Below are positions 35,601 to 43,226 of a stretch of 64,000 nucleotides of DNA, in pieces. The stretch comes from Bacteroidales bacterium (lineage in GTDB: Bacteria > Bacteroidota > Bacteroidia > Bacteroidales > F082), in contig JAKIVD010000016.1 of assembly GCA_021647205.1 (NCBI GenBank), positions 1 through 64,000 of the forward strand, read 5' to 3'. The notes below the pieces were generated by a model. The model was not told the DNA's origin and did no database searches. It saw nothing but the letters and a program-made list of their open reading frames with translations. The stretch's first letter is position 1. Every line of letters begins with the position of its first letter. Both the position numbers and the translations under genes were made by a program.

Positions 35601-36464
35601 GATAAAATCCTGTACGCAGGAAAAATAAGTATAATCGATGGCAGTTTTGAATTTACAATACCAATCCCCAAAGATATCTCCTACCAGTACGGTTTTGGGA
35701 AGATCAGTTACTATGCCCTTGATACGGCACAGTTTGTTGATGCCTGGGGAAGTTATGATGAATTGCTCATCGGTGGCCTGGATGAAAATGCCGAGATTGA
35801 TGATACGGGCCCCGAGATTGAAATATACCTTGACGACCATAAGTTTGAACCGGGGATGGTAACATCCAGTAAGCCTTTGCTTATAGCCCATCTTTTCGAC
35901 GAGCAGGGAATCCACTCAACCGGGCAAAGCCTGGGCCGCGATTTGGCCCTTGTGATGGACAAGGACTACAGTAACACCCACATTGTCAACGAATATTTTT
36001 CCCCGGATGTAAATACTTACCAGAGCGGTGAAGTGGAATACCAGCTCAGCAACCTCAGCAAAGGCTGGCACAGCCTTAGCCTGAAAGCCTGGGATTTGCA
36101 GAATAATTCTTCTGAGGAAATTATTGATTTTTATGTGGACGACGATGCCGAAATATTGCTCAGGGAAGTGCTGAATTACCCCAACCCGTTCACAGAAACA
36201 ACCAAGTTCGGATTTATCCATAACAAAAGCGGCACGAAACTAACCGTCGATATCAGGATATACGACATCAACGGGCGGTTTATCGGTGCCCTCAACGAGA
36301 CCGTCAGTACTTCGGGATACCAGATTCAACCCATCCTCTGGAATGGAAGGGATCAAAACGGGCAAGAGGTAAAACCCGGATTGTACACTTACGAAATCTC
36401 GGTAACAGACTTTTATGGAAATGTGAGCGTGCAAAGACAGAAGATGATAAAGTTGGGTGAATAA
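32637..36464 (+). CDS. porU: T9SS C-terminal signal peptidase PorU, second tandem copy
   Basis: This second C25 sortase has 1275 residues from the chosen start and aligns with the upstream copy over its whole length. The catalytic H784 (NYTGHGGLIG) and C818 (TATCEFSRFDDP) are conserved, so this copy also looks active. It ends in a type A sorting domain (LNYPNPFTETTKFGFIHNKSG ... GLYTYEISVTDFYGN). It lies directly upstream of porV, the usual partner. The start at 32637 (MRKNTSNRLLPFFMLL) gives a clean signal peptide. An ATG 24 bases earlier is possible. Most genomes are known to carry one PorU, so a tandem pair with both active sites intact is unusual. Confidence 0.93.
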   Translation: MRKNTSNRLLPFFMLLLLPLVFVGQKEMTVHLNWEGIRSQQTVRGLSVNYLSFEGATNLYEFGALPVYSFSMPSPGEFLNYELSFSGIVADTVPEEVATTLTDIDMVRSEIQYRLVRNNDGFKLFILPFSLSEDKSILLKLNNFNVLVDIVPAEDHLKKPVSAVNYSGESVLNTGTWFKLGIVNTGIHKLSYADLQKMGLDPGQIAPDQLGIFGNYSGMLPEYNGDPRLDDLQENTIFVSGAEDGKFDEGDYVLFYAKSAVHWRYNIFTGRFDHRNNLYADTTFYFFTPDKGNNKRISTTNSSEQSPSETIDSYYDFAAHERDLENLVYSGKDWFGERLSLDTSERTFTFHFPGLKTDQPVYMNFEMVIRAYENTYYRIFVNDEIVIDSTRILAINNNGAYARETKKKITFFADSEDLEVKVKYYTNLGTSIAWIDFIELNVEKELRFDGGQMGFRDPHTAAAGNITRFNFSGAPESSTVWDISDFHNPVNVNYVMEDDGSMHFTLPTDTIRDFIIFDETSAYSPVVTETVANQNLHGISQVNLVVVSPGIFLDQARRYANIHRELDGMTVEVVSLDQVYNEFSSGSQDVSAIRDFMRMLWKKGAFGGESGFLALFGDGSFDYKYRVRDNTNMVPTYQSDNSLILTKSFATDDYFGLLDDDEGLNASGILDIGVGRFPVSTKEQAKTAIDKLEHYLSRNAAVMRDWRNEICFVADDQDGNLHLKQASQLVNIIDTIPAWFITNKVFADAFTKVTVPGGKRYPDVSKRIKDQVENGALIVNYTGHGGLIGWAEERLLEVPTIREWKNLDNLTLFITATCEFSRFDDPEFVSAGEYAFLNEEGGAIALLSTTRLAFAAANIVINRRIYFHLMEQDKNGDYLRLGDLVRLSKNPSSPFYLNFTLLGDPALRLAYPKYNVVTTKVNNKISGEVADTVRGMSVVTVSGEIVDRSGNKIPGFNGFLYPKVFDKPSKYKTLGNDVGSYPVDFYLTDKILYAGKISIIDGSFEFTIPIPKDISYQYGFGKISYYALDTAQFVDAWGSYDELLIGGLDENAEIDDTGPEIEIYLDDHKFEPGMVTSSKPLLIAHLFDEQGIHSTGQSLGRDLALVMDKDYSNTHIVNEYFSPDVNTYQSGEVEYQLSNLSKGWHSLSLKAWDLQNNSSEEIIDFYVDDDAEILLREVLNYPNPFTETTKFGFIHNKSGTKLTVDIRIYDINGRFIGALNETVSTSGYQIQPILWNGRDQNGQEVKPGLYTYEISVTDFYGNVSVQRQKMIKLGE

Positions 36465-36498
36465 CTCAACCCAAATAATAATTCAACAATTAAAACGT

Positions 36499-36506
36499 TA
36501 GTTTTG
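36499..36506 (+). promoter_or_regulatory. Putative -7 promoter box of porV (TAGTTTTG)
   Basis: TAGTTTTG, a full TAnnTTTG match, lies 67 bases upstream of porV in the 109-base gap after porU2. PorV may therefore be transcribed separately from the porU pair, in line with its usual higher abundance. Confidence 0.4.
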
Positions 36507-36573
36507 CAAACCTTTTTTACCAAGTGGTTTTAGATGGTAATTTAATTAATTAAGAATAAGAAAAAACAACAGG

Positions 36574-37806
36574 ATGAAATTAAAGATTTTCCTTACTTTA
36601 GTGATTATTGCTTCATTTTTAAGTGGTTCGTCACAAACCTACAACAACCTTTCAGGACAGGGAAGTGGTGTGAACGTAATTACCACAGCAGTCCCTTTTT
36701 TAATGATTGGGCCTGATGCCCGCGCCGGTGGTTTGGGCGATGGTGGTATTGCTACTTCACCCGATGCCATGTCGATGCACTGGAACCCGGCAAAATATGC
36801 CTTCATCGATCAAAAACTGGGCTTCTCCCTTTCCTATACCCCCTGGCTCCGGAACCTGGTGAACGACATCAACCTGGCCTACCTGACTTATTTTAACAGA
36901 ATAGGGGACATGCAGACCATTGCTTTTTCAATGAGGTATTTTACCCTTGGCGAAATTACTTTTACCGACAACCAGGGCAATAAAATTGGCGATTTTAAAC
37001 CCAACGAATTTGCCTTCGATGGCACTTATTCAAGAAAGCTTTCAGAGAATTTCTCGCTCGCTATTTCGGGGCGTTTTATATACTCTGACCTTACCCAGGG
37101 ACAGAATGTGCAGGGTGTTGAGACGACGGCCGGAATCTCGGTTGCCGCCGATATTGCCATGTACTGGGAAAAAGACGTGGAATGGTTTGAGACCATGGAT
37201 GCCACTTTTGCCTGGGGAATGAATATTTCCAATATCGGAAACAAAATATCCTATTCCACAAGCAATATTGAAAAGGACTTTATCCCTACCAACTTCAGGA
37301 TTGGGCCGCGTTTGACACTTTTCCTTGATGATTACAACAAGATATCTTTCAGTTTCGACATCAACAAACTACTTGTTCCCACACCCCCGATTTACAAACT
37401 GGATTCGTCGGGCAACCCAATCCCCATACCCGGTTCGGACCAGTATGAGATTGAAGCGGGTAAGGACCCCAATGTTCCCGTCATCAGGGGCATGATTCAG
37501 TCGTGGTACGATGCCCCCGGTGGTTTTGGTGAAGAAATGAGGGAGTTTAATTATGCCATTGGTACCGAATACTGGTACAACGATATTTTTGCCGTGCGGG
37601 CCGGTTTCTTCTGGGAAGACAAAACAAAAGGTGCCCGCCGTTATGTTACCCTTGGTGTAGGACTCAGGTACAATGTATTCGGACTGGACTTTTCTTACCT
37701 CGTGCCTGTTTCATCGGTGCAAAACCCCTTGCAGAACACTTTGCGTTTCACCCTTTTGTTTAATTTCGGTAACGTAACGAAAAAGACTACCACCCCGGCA
37801 GGATAA
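36574..37806 (+). CDS. porV: T9SS outer membrane shuttle protein PorV (LptO)
   Basis: This 410-residue FadL-like outer-membrane beta-barrel has a signal peptide ending LSGSSQ. The PorV start is intact (GVNVITTAVPFLMIGPDARAGGLGDGGIATSPDAMSMHWNPAKYAF). PorV binds cargo sorting domains as they leave the Sov translocon and brings them to PorU. It lies after the porU pair. Its stop codon overlaps the ispF start (TAATG). Confidence 0.95.
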   Translation: MKLKIFLTLVIIASFLSGSSQTYNNLSGQGSGVNVITTAVPFLMIGPDARAGGLGDGGIATSPDAMSMHWNPAKYAFIDQKLGFSLSYTPWLRNLVNDINLAYLTYFNRIGDMQTIAFSMRYFTLGEITFTDNQGNKIGDFKPNEFAFDGTYSRKLSENFSLAISGRFIYSDLTQGQNVQGVETTAGISVAADIAMYWEKDVEWFETMDATFAWGMNISNIGNKISYSTSNIEKDFIPTNFRIGPRLTLFLDDYNKISFSFDINKLLVPTPPIYKLDSSGNPIPIPGSDQYEIEAGKDPNVPVIRGMIQSWYDAPGGFGEEMREFNYAIGTEYWYNDIFAVRAGFFWEDKTKGARRYVTLGVGLRYNVFGLDFSYLVPVSSVQNPLQNTLRFTLLFNFGNVTKKTTTPAG

Positions 37807-38285
37807 TGAACCCCTACAGGATTGGCTTCGGTTATGACGTGCACAAATTATCCCCCGGCAGGAGCCTCATTGTTGGGGGGGTAACTATTCCACATTCCAA
37901 AGGAGCTAAAGGGCATTCGGATGCCGATGTGCTGCTGCACGCCGTTACCGATGCCCTGCTGGGTGCTGCCGCTTTGGGTGATATTGGTACCTATTTCCCG
38001 GATACGGATCCCCGATTTAAGAATATGGATAGTATGGTGATTGTAGCAAAGGCGGTGTTGCTGCTGAAAGAAAAGAATTTTACAATAGGTAATATTGATG
38101 CCACCGTCGTTTTACAAAAGCCAAAAATCAGTCCCCACATTCCTGAAATGAGAAAACGGCTTGCTGCTGTTCTCGGGATTGACATTGGAGAGGTCTCAAT
38201 TAAAGCAAGCACTACCGAACACCTGGGTTTTGCCGGCCGCGAAGAAGGTATTGCAGCTTATGCCGTAGCGATGCTTATTTCCTAA
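37806..38285 (+). CDS. ispF: 2-C-methyl-D-erythritol 2,4-cyclodiphosphate synthase
   Basis: IspF is a cytosolic, zinc-dependent enzyme of the MEP isoprenoid pathway. The 159-residue length is typical. Metal and substrate residues are in GFGYDVHKL (D11, H13) and GHSDADVLLHAVTDALLGAA. The C-terminal ASTTEHLGFAGREEGIAAYAV is intact. Its ATG overlaps the porV stop by one base, so translation is probably coupled. Confidence 0.97.
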   Translation: MNPYRIGFGYDVHKLSPGRSLIVGGVTIPHSKGAKGHSDADVLLHAVTDALLGAAALGDIGTYFPDTDPRFKNMDSMVIVAKAVLLLKEKNFTIGNIDATVVLQKPKISPHIPEMRKRLAAVLGIDIGEVSIKASTTEHLGFAGREEGIAAYAVAMLIS

Positions 38286-38333
38286 AACGGAATGGACAAC
38301 TAAGCTGATCGGGCTGAAACCGTCCCCCCCAAA

Positions 38334-38882
38334 TTACCGGCCGGTACTGAAAGCACTGAAAAGAATCCACAAATCAATCTCGTTGTCGAATCCGGCGAAA
38401 GCGGGTAATCGCAACTGGTCGTTGTACATTTTTCCATGCAGCGAAAAAACCCTGTAGTTTCCCGAATTCGTACCTGGACGTGTAATGCTCATCTCAAAGC
38501 CGAGGGTTTCGTCAAGTCCCAGGTAATCACATGTCAATTGCAATTCGACAGGGTAAGTCCGGCTAATGCTCCGTTGGTCGATGATTTCGGTAACCGGAAA
38601 AATCCCTTTGAAAACATATTCCAGTTCATCAGGTACCGAATCCTGTTGGTTAAACCCTGGTTGAACGGTTGACAGCATGTCGGTGTTTTTTAAGCGGGTA
38701 ATAAAATCGCCGGTTCTGTAGTCGAGTACCACGGTGATGTTTTTGTTTTCCCACTGATAGTTTTCGCCATCTTTGAAAGCGCTGATTTTCAGCTGTGCTT
38801 TATATGTTTGGTAACGGACTTCCTGCCCAAAACAAAAGTTGGTCATCAGGATGACAGCGGCAATTGAAATGAATGTTTTCAT
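38334..38882 (-). CDS. Exported protein of unknown function
   Basis: This 182-residue protein has a signal peptide (residues 1-19, ending NFCFGQ) and a beta-rich body, with a pattern like a small lipocalin- or YceI-type sandwich (YQTYKAQLKISAFKDGENY, NITVVLDYRTGDFI, FKGIFPVTEI). I do not recognise the family with confidence. It is last in the long (-) run and has its own TATATTTG promoter box 70 bases upstream, separated by 175 bases from the next gene. Confidence 0.7.
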   Translation of the reverse strand: MKTFISIAAVILMTNFCFGQEVRYQTYKAQLKISAFKDGENYQWENKNITVVLDYRTGDFITRLKNTDMLSTVQPGFNQQDSVPDELEYVFKGIFPVTEIIDQRSISRTYPVELQLTCDYLGLDETLGFEMSITRPGTNSGNYRVFSLHGKMYNDQLRLPAFAGFDNEIDLWILFSAFSTGR

Positions 38883-38951
38883 GGTTCCGTTTTCTATTTT
38901 GCGGATAAAGGAGATTCATCAGAAAGCCCGGTATCCGTTTTAATAATTATC

Positions 38952-38959
38952 CAAATATA
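38952..38959 (-). promoter_or_regulatory. Putative -7 promoter box (TATATTTG)
   Basis: The minus strand reads TATATTTG, a full TAnnTTTG match, upstream of the exported protein gene that ends at 38334. No other signal was found in the 38883-39057 gap. Confidence 0.4.
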
Positions 38960-39057
38960 AGGCCTTTTTCTGATTGGTAAAAAGAAGCCAGCAACAGGGA
39001 ATAGGAGTTGAAGGCTGTATCAGAATAACACCTCCTAAGCGGTAGTCCGGCCTTGTT

Positions 39058-40128
39058 CTACATTAAAAACCTGTAGTTCAATGAGGTTAAAACGGACTTC
39101 CTGTTGCCAATCAAACCGGCCTCAGTGCGGAACATCCAGTGTTTGTTCAATTGGAATTGCATACCCACAATCCCGTTCCATTTTTGCTGCACCTGCTTGT
39201 CAAGGCCATACCTGACAATACTGCTGCCATCCTTGGATTCAAGCTTATCAATGATGGGCGTAAGAATTTCATCTGCTTTTTCAAGCTTAATTTTGTCCAA
39301 TGGTTTAGTGGGGTCGAGGTTGTTGTACCATGCCCAGTAATCGTTTACAATCTCATCCCTCCGTTCCCAGGTTTCGGGCGGGAGTGCCTCAATCATTTTC
39401 ACTTCACCAACAGTTGTTGAGGCCATCGACGCCCGCATGGCACCCACCCAAACGGCAATATTTCGGTCGGGCCTGTTCTTAAATGTAAAAGTATGGCCCA
39501 GTCTGATGCCAACAACGCTTACCATTACCGCTTTATCCAATAGTTCGGGTTTGTTCCAGGTTAGGTTGGCATCAACCGAAAGCCACACCGGGCCAATACC
39601 AAAGGCGGTCAGCAGCCCGACACCGGCGGTAGAGATGCCCTGATCGACAACCGATTCCAACTCAAACTCCTGCTCGCCCAAACGGTTGATGTTTACCACG
39701 GTATGAGATTGCCCATAGCCAAATATCCCATAAAGATCAAGGAAGGGAAATATCCAGATATCCGGCCTTACATTTACTGTATAAGAGGTGTTGGTGTTGT
39801 CGCCGAATCCGATAAAATCTACCGGGGTCAATGGAATATCTTTGCTGTCAGACTTAAAACCCAATTGAAGATTATCGATAAGGATGCCCTGGTCTAACCA
39901 CATATAATTGGCCATAATTCCGATAGGGTAAGGGATATCGAATCCTTTTTTGTAGGCGCCCTGTCCCCAGATTGGGAAAACAAAGGTGTAGTTAACATTT
40001 TTAAGGCTGTCTGTATAAACCTCATGTTTGCTTCTCACCTTTTTGGCAGCGTACTGTGCTTGTGATTGTCGCGTCATAATAAAAACAAAAAATACGGTCA
40101 GGACTGTGATTTTGTAAAAAATTTTCAT
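39058..40128 (-). CDS. Predicted outer-membrane beta-barrel protein of unknown function
   Basis: This 356-residue protein has a signal peptide ending RQSQAQ and many amphipathic beta strands. It ends in an aromatic residue series (SLNYRFLM), as in outer-membrane barrels. An insert rich in charged residues (about 240-300, ETWERRDEIVNDYWAWYNNLDP...) may be an extracellular or periplasmic helical loop. I do not recognise the family. It is spaced 87 bases from the next barrel gene upstream. Confidence 0.75.
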   Translation of the reverse strand: MKIFYKITVLTVFFVFIMTRQSQAQYAAKKVRSKHEVYTDSLKNVNYTFVFPIWGQGAYKKGFDIPYPIGIMANYMWLDQGILIDNLQLGFKSDSKDIPLTPVDFIGFGDNTNTSYTVNVRPDIWIFPFLDLYGIFGYGQSHTVVNINRLGEQEFELESVVDQGISTAGVGLLTAFGIGPVWLSVDANLTWNKPELLDKAVMVSVVGIRLGHTFTFKNRPDRNIAVWVGAMRASMASTTVGEVKMIEALPPETWERRDEIVNDYWAWYNNLDPTKPLDKIKLEKADEILTPIIDKLESKDGSSIVRYGLDKQVQQKWNGIVGMQFQLNKHWMFRTEAGLIGNRKSVLTSLNYRFLM

Positions 40129-40215
40129 TTGCTAATTATTTTTAGTTTATTTGAATGGAGAAAGGGGGAATAAGGTTTAATGAAACTGGTATCCATCCCT
40201 TATTTCCCTTATACA

Positions 40216-40983
40216 CTATTTCCCTTTCTCTAATTTTTTCGCTTTCTTTTTCGCCGCTTTTTCTGCTGCTTTCTTTTGTGCTTCTTCCCCCGCACCAATT
40301 GGGATATTTATTTTTAAAAAAATGGAACTGTTTTTTGTGCCCGGAACCCCTTTGTACACATTTACAAACCCATAATAATATTTAGCCCCCAAAGTCCAGC
40401 CGGTACCTTTAAATAAAGTATAGCCTAATCCAACGGTAACACCGACATCCAGTTTGTTTATTTTTTCTTTGTTGTACTCCTTAAAAATAGCATCTCTGCC
40501 ATCCACATCGGCTTCAAATTCAACCCACGATTTGTACATTAGCCCGAATTGAGGTCCGGCTTCGACATATAAGTGGTTTTTAAACTTATACTTGATGAGT
40601 GCCGGTACGATGAAGTAATTCATTTTTTGGCGGTAATTACCGGGTATTTCCATACCAAGGCTATCCTCATAAATGCTGGCCTGAAGGAAGTTTAAGTCAT
40701 TATTGGTGAGTTTGTCCACCCCCATATTCGATTTCACCAACACACCGGTGTGCAACCACCATTGGTTTTTCAATCGAAAATTGAAATAAAAACCCAAATT
40801 CCATTTGGTGGCAAAATTCCTGGTTTCCATACCGGAAATCCTTGTCCAGTTTACCCCGCCATCCAAGCCAAATTCAATGTTCGGGGAGTTCAGTTTATCA
40901 CCCAATAAAAGGGTAATTAAAATTTGTGATTGCGAAGTAAATCCCACCACCACTAAAATGATTATTAAAAGAAATTTTTTCAT
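40216..40983 (-). CDS. Porin-family outer-membrane beta-barrel protein
   Basis: This 255-residue protein has a signal peptide ending FTSQSQ and a body like the PorT/OmpW-sized barrel family common in Bacteroidota (FGLDGGVNWTRISGM, YVEAGPQFGLMYKSWVEF, LDVGVTVGLGYTLFKGTGWTLGAKYYYG). An unusual lysine/alanine-rich C-terminal tail (AQKKAAEKAAKKKAKKLEKGK, 21 residues shown as AQKKAAEKAA plus a Lys-rich end) follows the last strand. It would leave the barrel closed before the C-terminus. The ligand is unknown. It is 18 bases from the Omp85-like gene. Confidence 0.78.
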   Translation of the reverse strand: MKKFLLIIILVVVGFTSQSQILITLLLGDKLNSPNIEFGLDGGVNWTRISGMETRNFATKWNLGFYFNFRLKNQWWLHTGVLVKSNMGVDKLTNNDLNFLQASIYEDSLGMEIPGNYRQKMNYFIVPALIKYKFKNHLYVEAGPQFGLMYKSWVEFEADVDGRDAIFKEYNKEKINKLDVGVTVGLGYTLFKGTGWTLGAKYYYGFVNVYKGVPGTKNSSIFLKINIPIGAGEEAQKKAAEKAAKKKAKKLEKGK

Positions 40984-41001
40984 CTTTAAATTTTAAAATA
41001 A

Positions 41002-42150
41002 TTATCGTGCCCATGCACTTCCAATGACTACATAAACGGCCCATTGATCAGGCCCGCGCGCCAAATCCATACCCATTTTTAGTCCAAACATCCTGGCAAT
41101 CAGATAGCGAAAACCGGCCCCCGCATTCCAGGCATTCGAAGCATCAGCAACTTCCTCAAAAGATTTAAACGCGGCGCCATATCCGCCAAAAGCGACCACG
41201 CTCCACCTTTTTGTTAGCATAACCTCCTGTTCTGTTTCGATGAGGGTCGTATAATTCCCCTGATAACGCATGGCCGGCACCCCGCGCAAAGCAATAAAAG
41301 GCTTCATATAAAACGGCGGGTCTCCGGTAGCCATTTGTGTATCGAGGCGAAAACCAGCAGTCCATCGATGTAAAAAAACCGGCAAGTAATAGTACAAAAA
41401 GAAACTGAGCCGGCCAAAATCGCGGTCGCTGCCCAAAAGCTCGAGGTACTGGCTGTAGGTTACATTAATTCGTAAACCTTTGGTTGGGGAAAAAATATTG
41501 TTAAAGTTTTCGTATTCTGCAATCAGGCCAATTCCGCTATTGGTAAAATCGATATCTTTGGGGTTGATAATTGGAATATCGCTTTCTTCAAAAAAGATGG
41601 CCGTTGTTTTCATAAAAAGATACCTGCCCCCCAACAAAAACCTGCTGCTTCCAATCCTGAACAAGGCTTGTTGCAGCAGGAAATAGCTTTTCAGTCGAAA
41701 CTCCGCAGATTTATCTTCGAGCAGGTTGCCGCTGACCCCATAATACTTCAGCCTGATGTCGGCATAACCCAAAACACCCCTGTACCTTATGCGGTCATCT
41801 TTCCAGAAGCCCATATAACCGGCACCGGCAAACCAGGTCTTATTAGAAGTTATCCCCCCGGCAACGCCTGCAACATCAGGCATTTTGAACTTTTTCTTTG
41901 TTGTTTTTTTCGGAATAAAAAAGGCTCCGGCCAAGGCAGCCCCGTACCCGACTGCCGGCTCGGTAATGGGTGCAATCACAGGCAAAAATCCATGGAGGTT
42001 GTTCAGGTAATAACTGATATCGATGGCATTGTCGAGGGTATCACGCAGCGGCTTTTTCTTTTTTTGTTTTTTCTGTGCAATAGTATGTAGCGGGATGCTT
42101 AACAGCAACAACACCAATATACTAAAACTAAATGTGACTTTTCTCCTCAT
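41002..42150 (-). CDS. Omp85/BamA-TamA-like outer-membrane barrel without POTRA domains
   Basis: This 382-residue protein has a signal peptide (ending LHTIAQ) and a lysine-rich linker. The rest is a bacterial surface antigen (D15)-type barrel, seen in PITEPAVGYGAALAGAFF, FLLGGRYLFMKT, NNIFSPTKGLRINVTYSQY and IALRGVPAMRYQGN. No POTRA domain fits before the barrel, unlike BamA or TamA. Short Omp85-like proteins of this kind are common in Bacteroidota and often lie near lipid or phosphatase genes. The role is unknown. It is in the close-packed (-) run. Confidence 0.85.
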   Translation of the reverse strand: MRRKVTFSFSILVLLLLSIPLHTIAQKKQKKKKPLRDTLDNAIDISYYLNNLHGFLPVIAPITEPAVGYGAALAGAFFIPKKTTKKKFKMPDVAGVAGGITSNKTWFAGAGYMGFWKDDRIRYRGVLGYADIRLKYYGVSGNLLEDKSAEFRLKSYFLLQQALFRIGSSRFLLGGRYLFMKTTAIFFEESDIPIINPKDIDFTNSGIGLIAEYENFNNIFSPTKGLRINVTYSQYLELLGSDRDFGRLSFFLYYYLPVFLHRWTAGFRLDTQMATGDPPFYMKPFIALRGVPAMRYQGNYTTLIETEQEVMLTKRWSVVAFGGYGAAFKSFEEVADASNAWNAGAGFRYLIARMFGLKMGMDLARGPDQWAVYVVIGSAWAR

Positions 42151-42174
42151 CTGCCTTGCTACGCCAAATGCAAG

Positions 42175-42678
42175 TTACTTAACCGTATAACCCTTGCCTT
42201 CCATGCAGGCTGAAAAGGCTTTGTTAAAATTGGCCATCATTTCTTTTTCTTTGGCTGCCGCTACCTGGTTGTTTTGTTGTTGCTCCATTTCATCGCCCAC
42301 GACTTTGGCTCTTCTGCCTCTCAGTCCGCCCACAACAGCACCTATGGCAGCACCTTCACCGGCATCTCCGGCAATGGCTCCAATAGCGGCACCTGCAGCG
42401 GCACCACGGGCGGCACCCCTCACAGCAGTACCGTCAACAGAACGGTCAACCTGTTCGGCTTTTACATCGGTTGGGTTCATCGGATCGACGCCACTTTGTT
42501 CTTTTGCCCATTTATAACATTTGTACTCGTCCATTTCCTGTTGCTCTTTGCTCTGATCTTTTGAAGGAAAAACAAAGAGGCCAAGTCCTTTGGAAATAGA
42601 AGTTTCGTCTTGTGATCGTGCTTCTTCAACAGAAGTAACGAGCAACAACACCATCAGTGGAATTATGATTCGTTTCAT
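42175..42678 (-). CDS. Glycine-zipper exported protein
   Basis: This 167-residue protein has a signal peptide ending EEARSQ. Then comes a short domain with YKCYKWAKEQSGVDPMNP, a run of glycine-zipper repeats (about 90-125, of the type GAARGAAAGAAIGAIAGDAG), and a Gln/Lys-rich helix ending FSACMEGKGYTVK. This resembles the YMGG-type or 17-kDa-antigen-like glycine-zipper proteins, which insert into or line membranes. It lies 24 bases after the lipoprotein-encoding neighbour and before the Omp85-like gene. Confidence 0.85.
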   Translation of the reverse strand: MKRIIIPLMVLLLVTSVEEARSQDETSISKGLGLFVFPSKDQSKEQQEMDEYKCYKWAKEQSGVDPMNPTDVKAEQVDRSVDGTAVRGAARGAAAGAAIGAIAGDAGEGAAIGAVVGGLRGRRAKVVGDEMEQQQNNQVAAAKEKEMMANFNKAFSACMEGKGYTVK

Positions 42679-42696
42679 TAGGTTAGTTTTTAAATT

Positions 42697-43191
42697 TTAT
42701 AAATCATCAGGATGAATAAATACAAAGCCCAACTGTCTGAAGGCATCGGCTTCGTTGTAAAACGTATAGCTTTTGGTAATTTTCCCGTTTTCAACTTTGT
42801 AGGTTGTATTCGCCCAGATGGTTACCGTTTCGCCACTTTTGTAAGTGATGAAAAGCTCAGCCCAACTTGATACCCAATCCCCTTTGTTTGGCCCTTTACT
42901 GATGAATACCGGCGCATGTTGTTCTTTTTTGTATTCGATTTTTTTATAGAGGTTTTGCACATTGTATTTCCAACTCTCAATAGCTTGTTCTTTACCGACC
43001 GAGTCGTTAAAAGAAGGGCCATAGCCTTGATAATCATCAGCAAGCAGCGTTTCCATGGTTTTATAATCCATGTTCTCAACCGATTGAATGTATTTATCAA
43101 CCACGGCAATGTTTTTTTCGGAACTATCATTGCCCGATGAACAACTCATCAGAAAGGGAAACACCAGCATTGCAAACAGTAATCTTTTCAT
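42697..43191 (-). CDS. SnoaL-like (NTF2-fold) lipoprotein
   Basis: This 164-residue lipoprotein has a signal ending FLMSC (C17). A SnoaL/nuclear-transport-factor-2-like domain follows (NIAVVDKYIQSVENMDYKTMETLLADDYQGYGPSF, SWAELFITYKSGETVTIWANTTYKVENGKITKSYTFYNEADAFRQLG). The fold forms a cone-shaped pocket used by many small binding proteins and isomerases; the ligand is unknown. It lies between the ligand-gated channel gene and the glycine-zipper gene. Confidence 0.85.
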   Translation of the reverse strand: MKRLLFAMLVFPFLMSCSSGNDSSEKNIAVVDKYIQSVENMDYKTMETLLADDYQGYGPSFNDSVGKEQAIESWKYNVQNLYKKIEYKKEQHAPVFISKGPNKGDWVSSWAELFITYKSGETVTIWANTTYKVENGKITKSYTFYNEADAFRQLGFVFIHPDDL

Positions 43192-43226
43192 TTTTCTTGA
43201 TTTAATTCATTGACAATTAAACTTTA

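Noticed and set aside
28757-36464. Gingipain-like virulence peptidases
   Set aside because: The C25 domain, length, sorting domain and linkage to porV fit PorU sortases better than secreted gingipains.
41002-42150. BamA assembly factor
   Set aside because: The barrel is Omp85-like but there is no POTRA region before it. At 382 residues it is too short for BamA.
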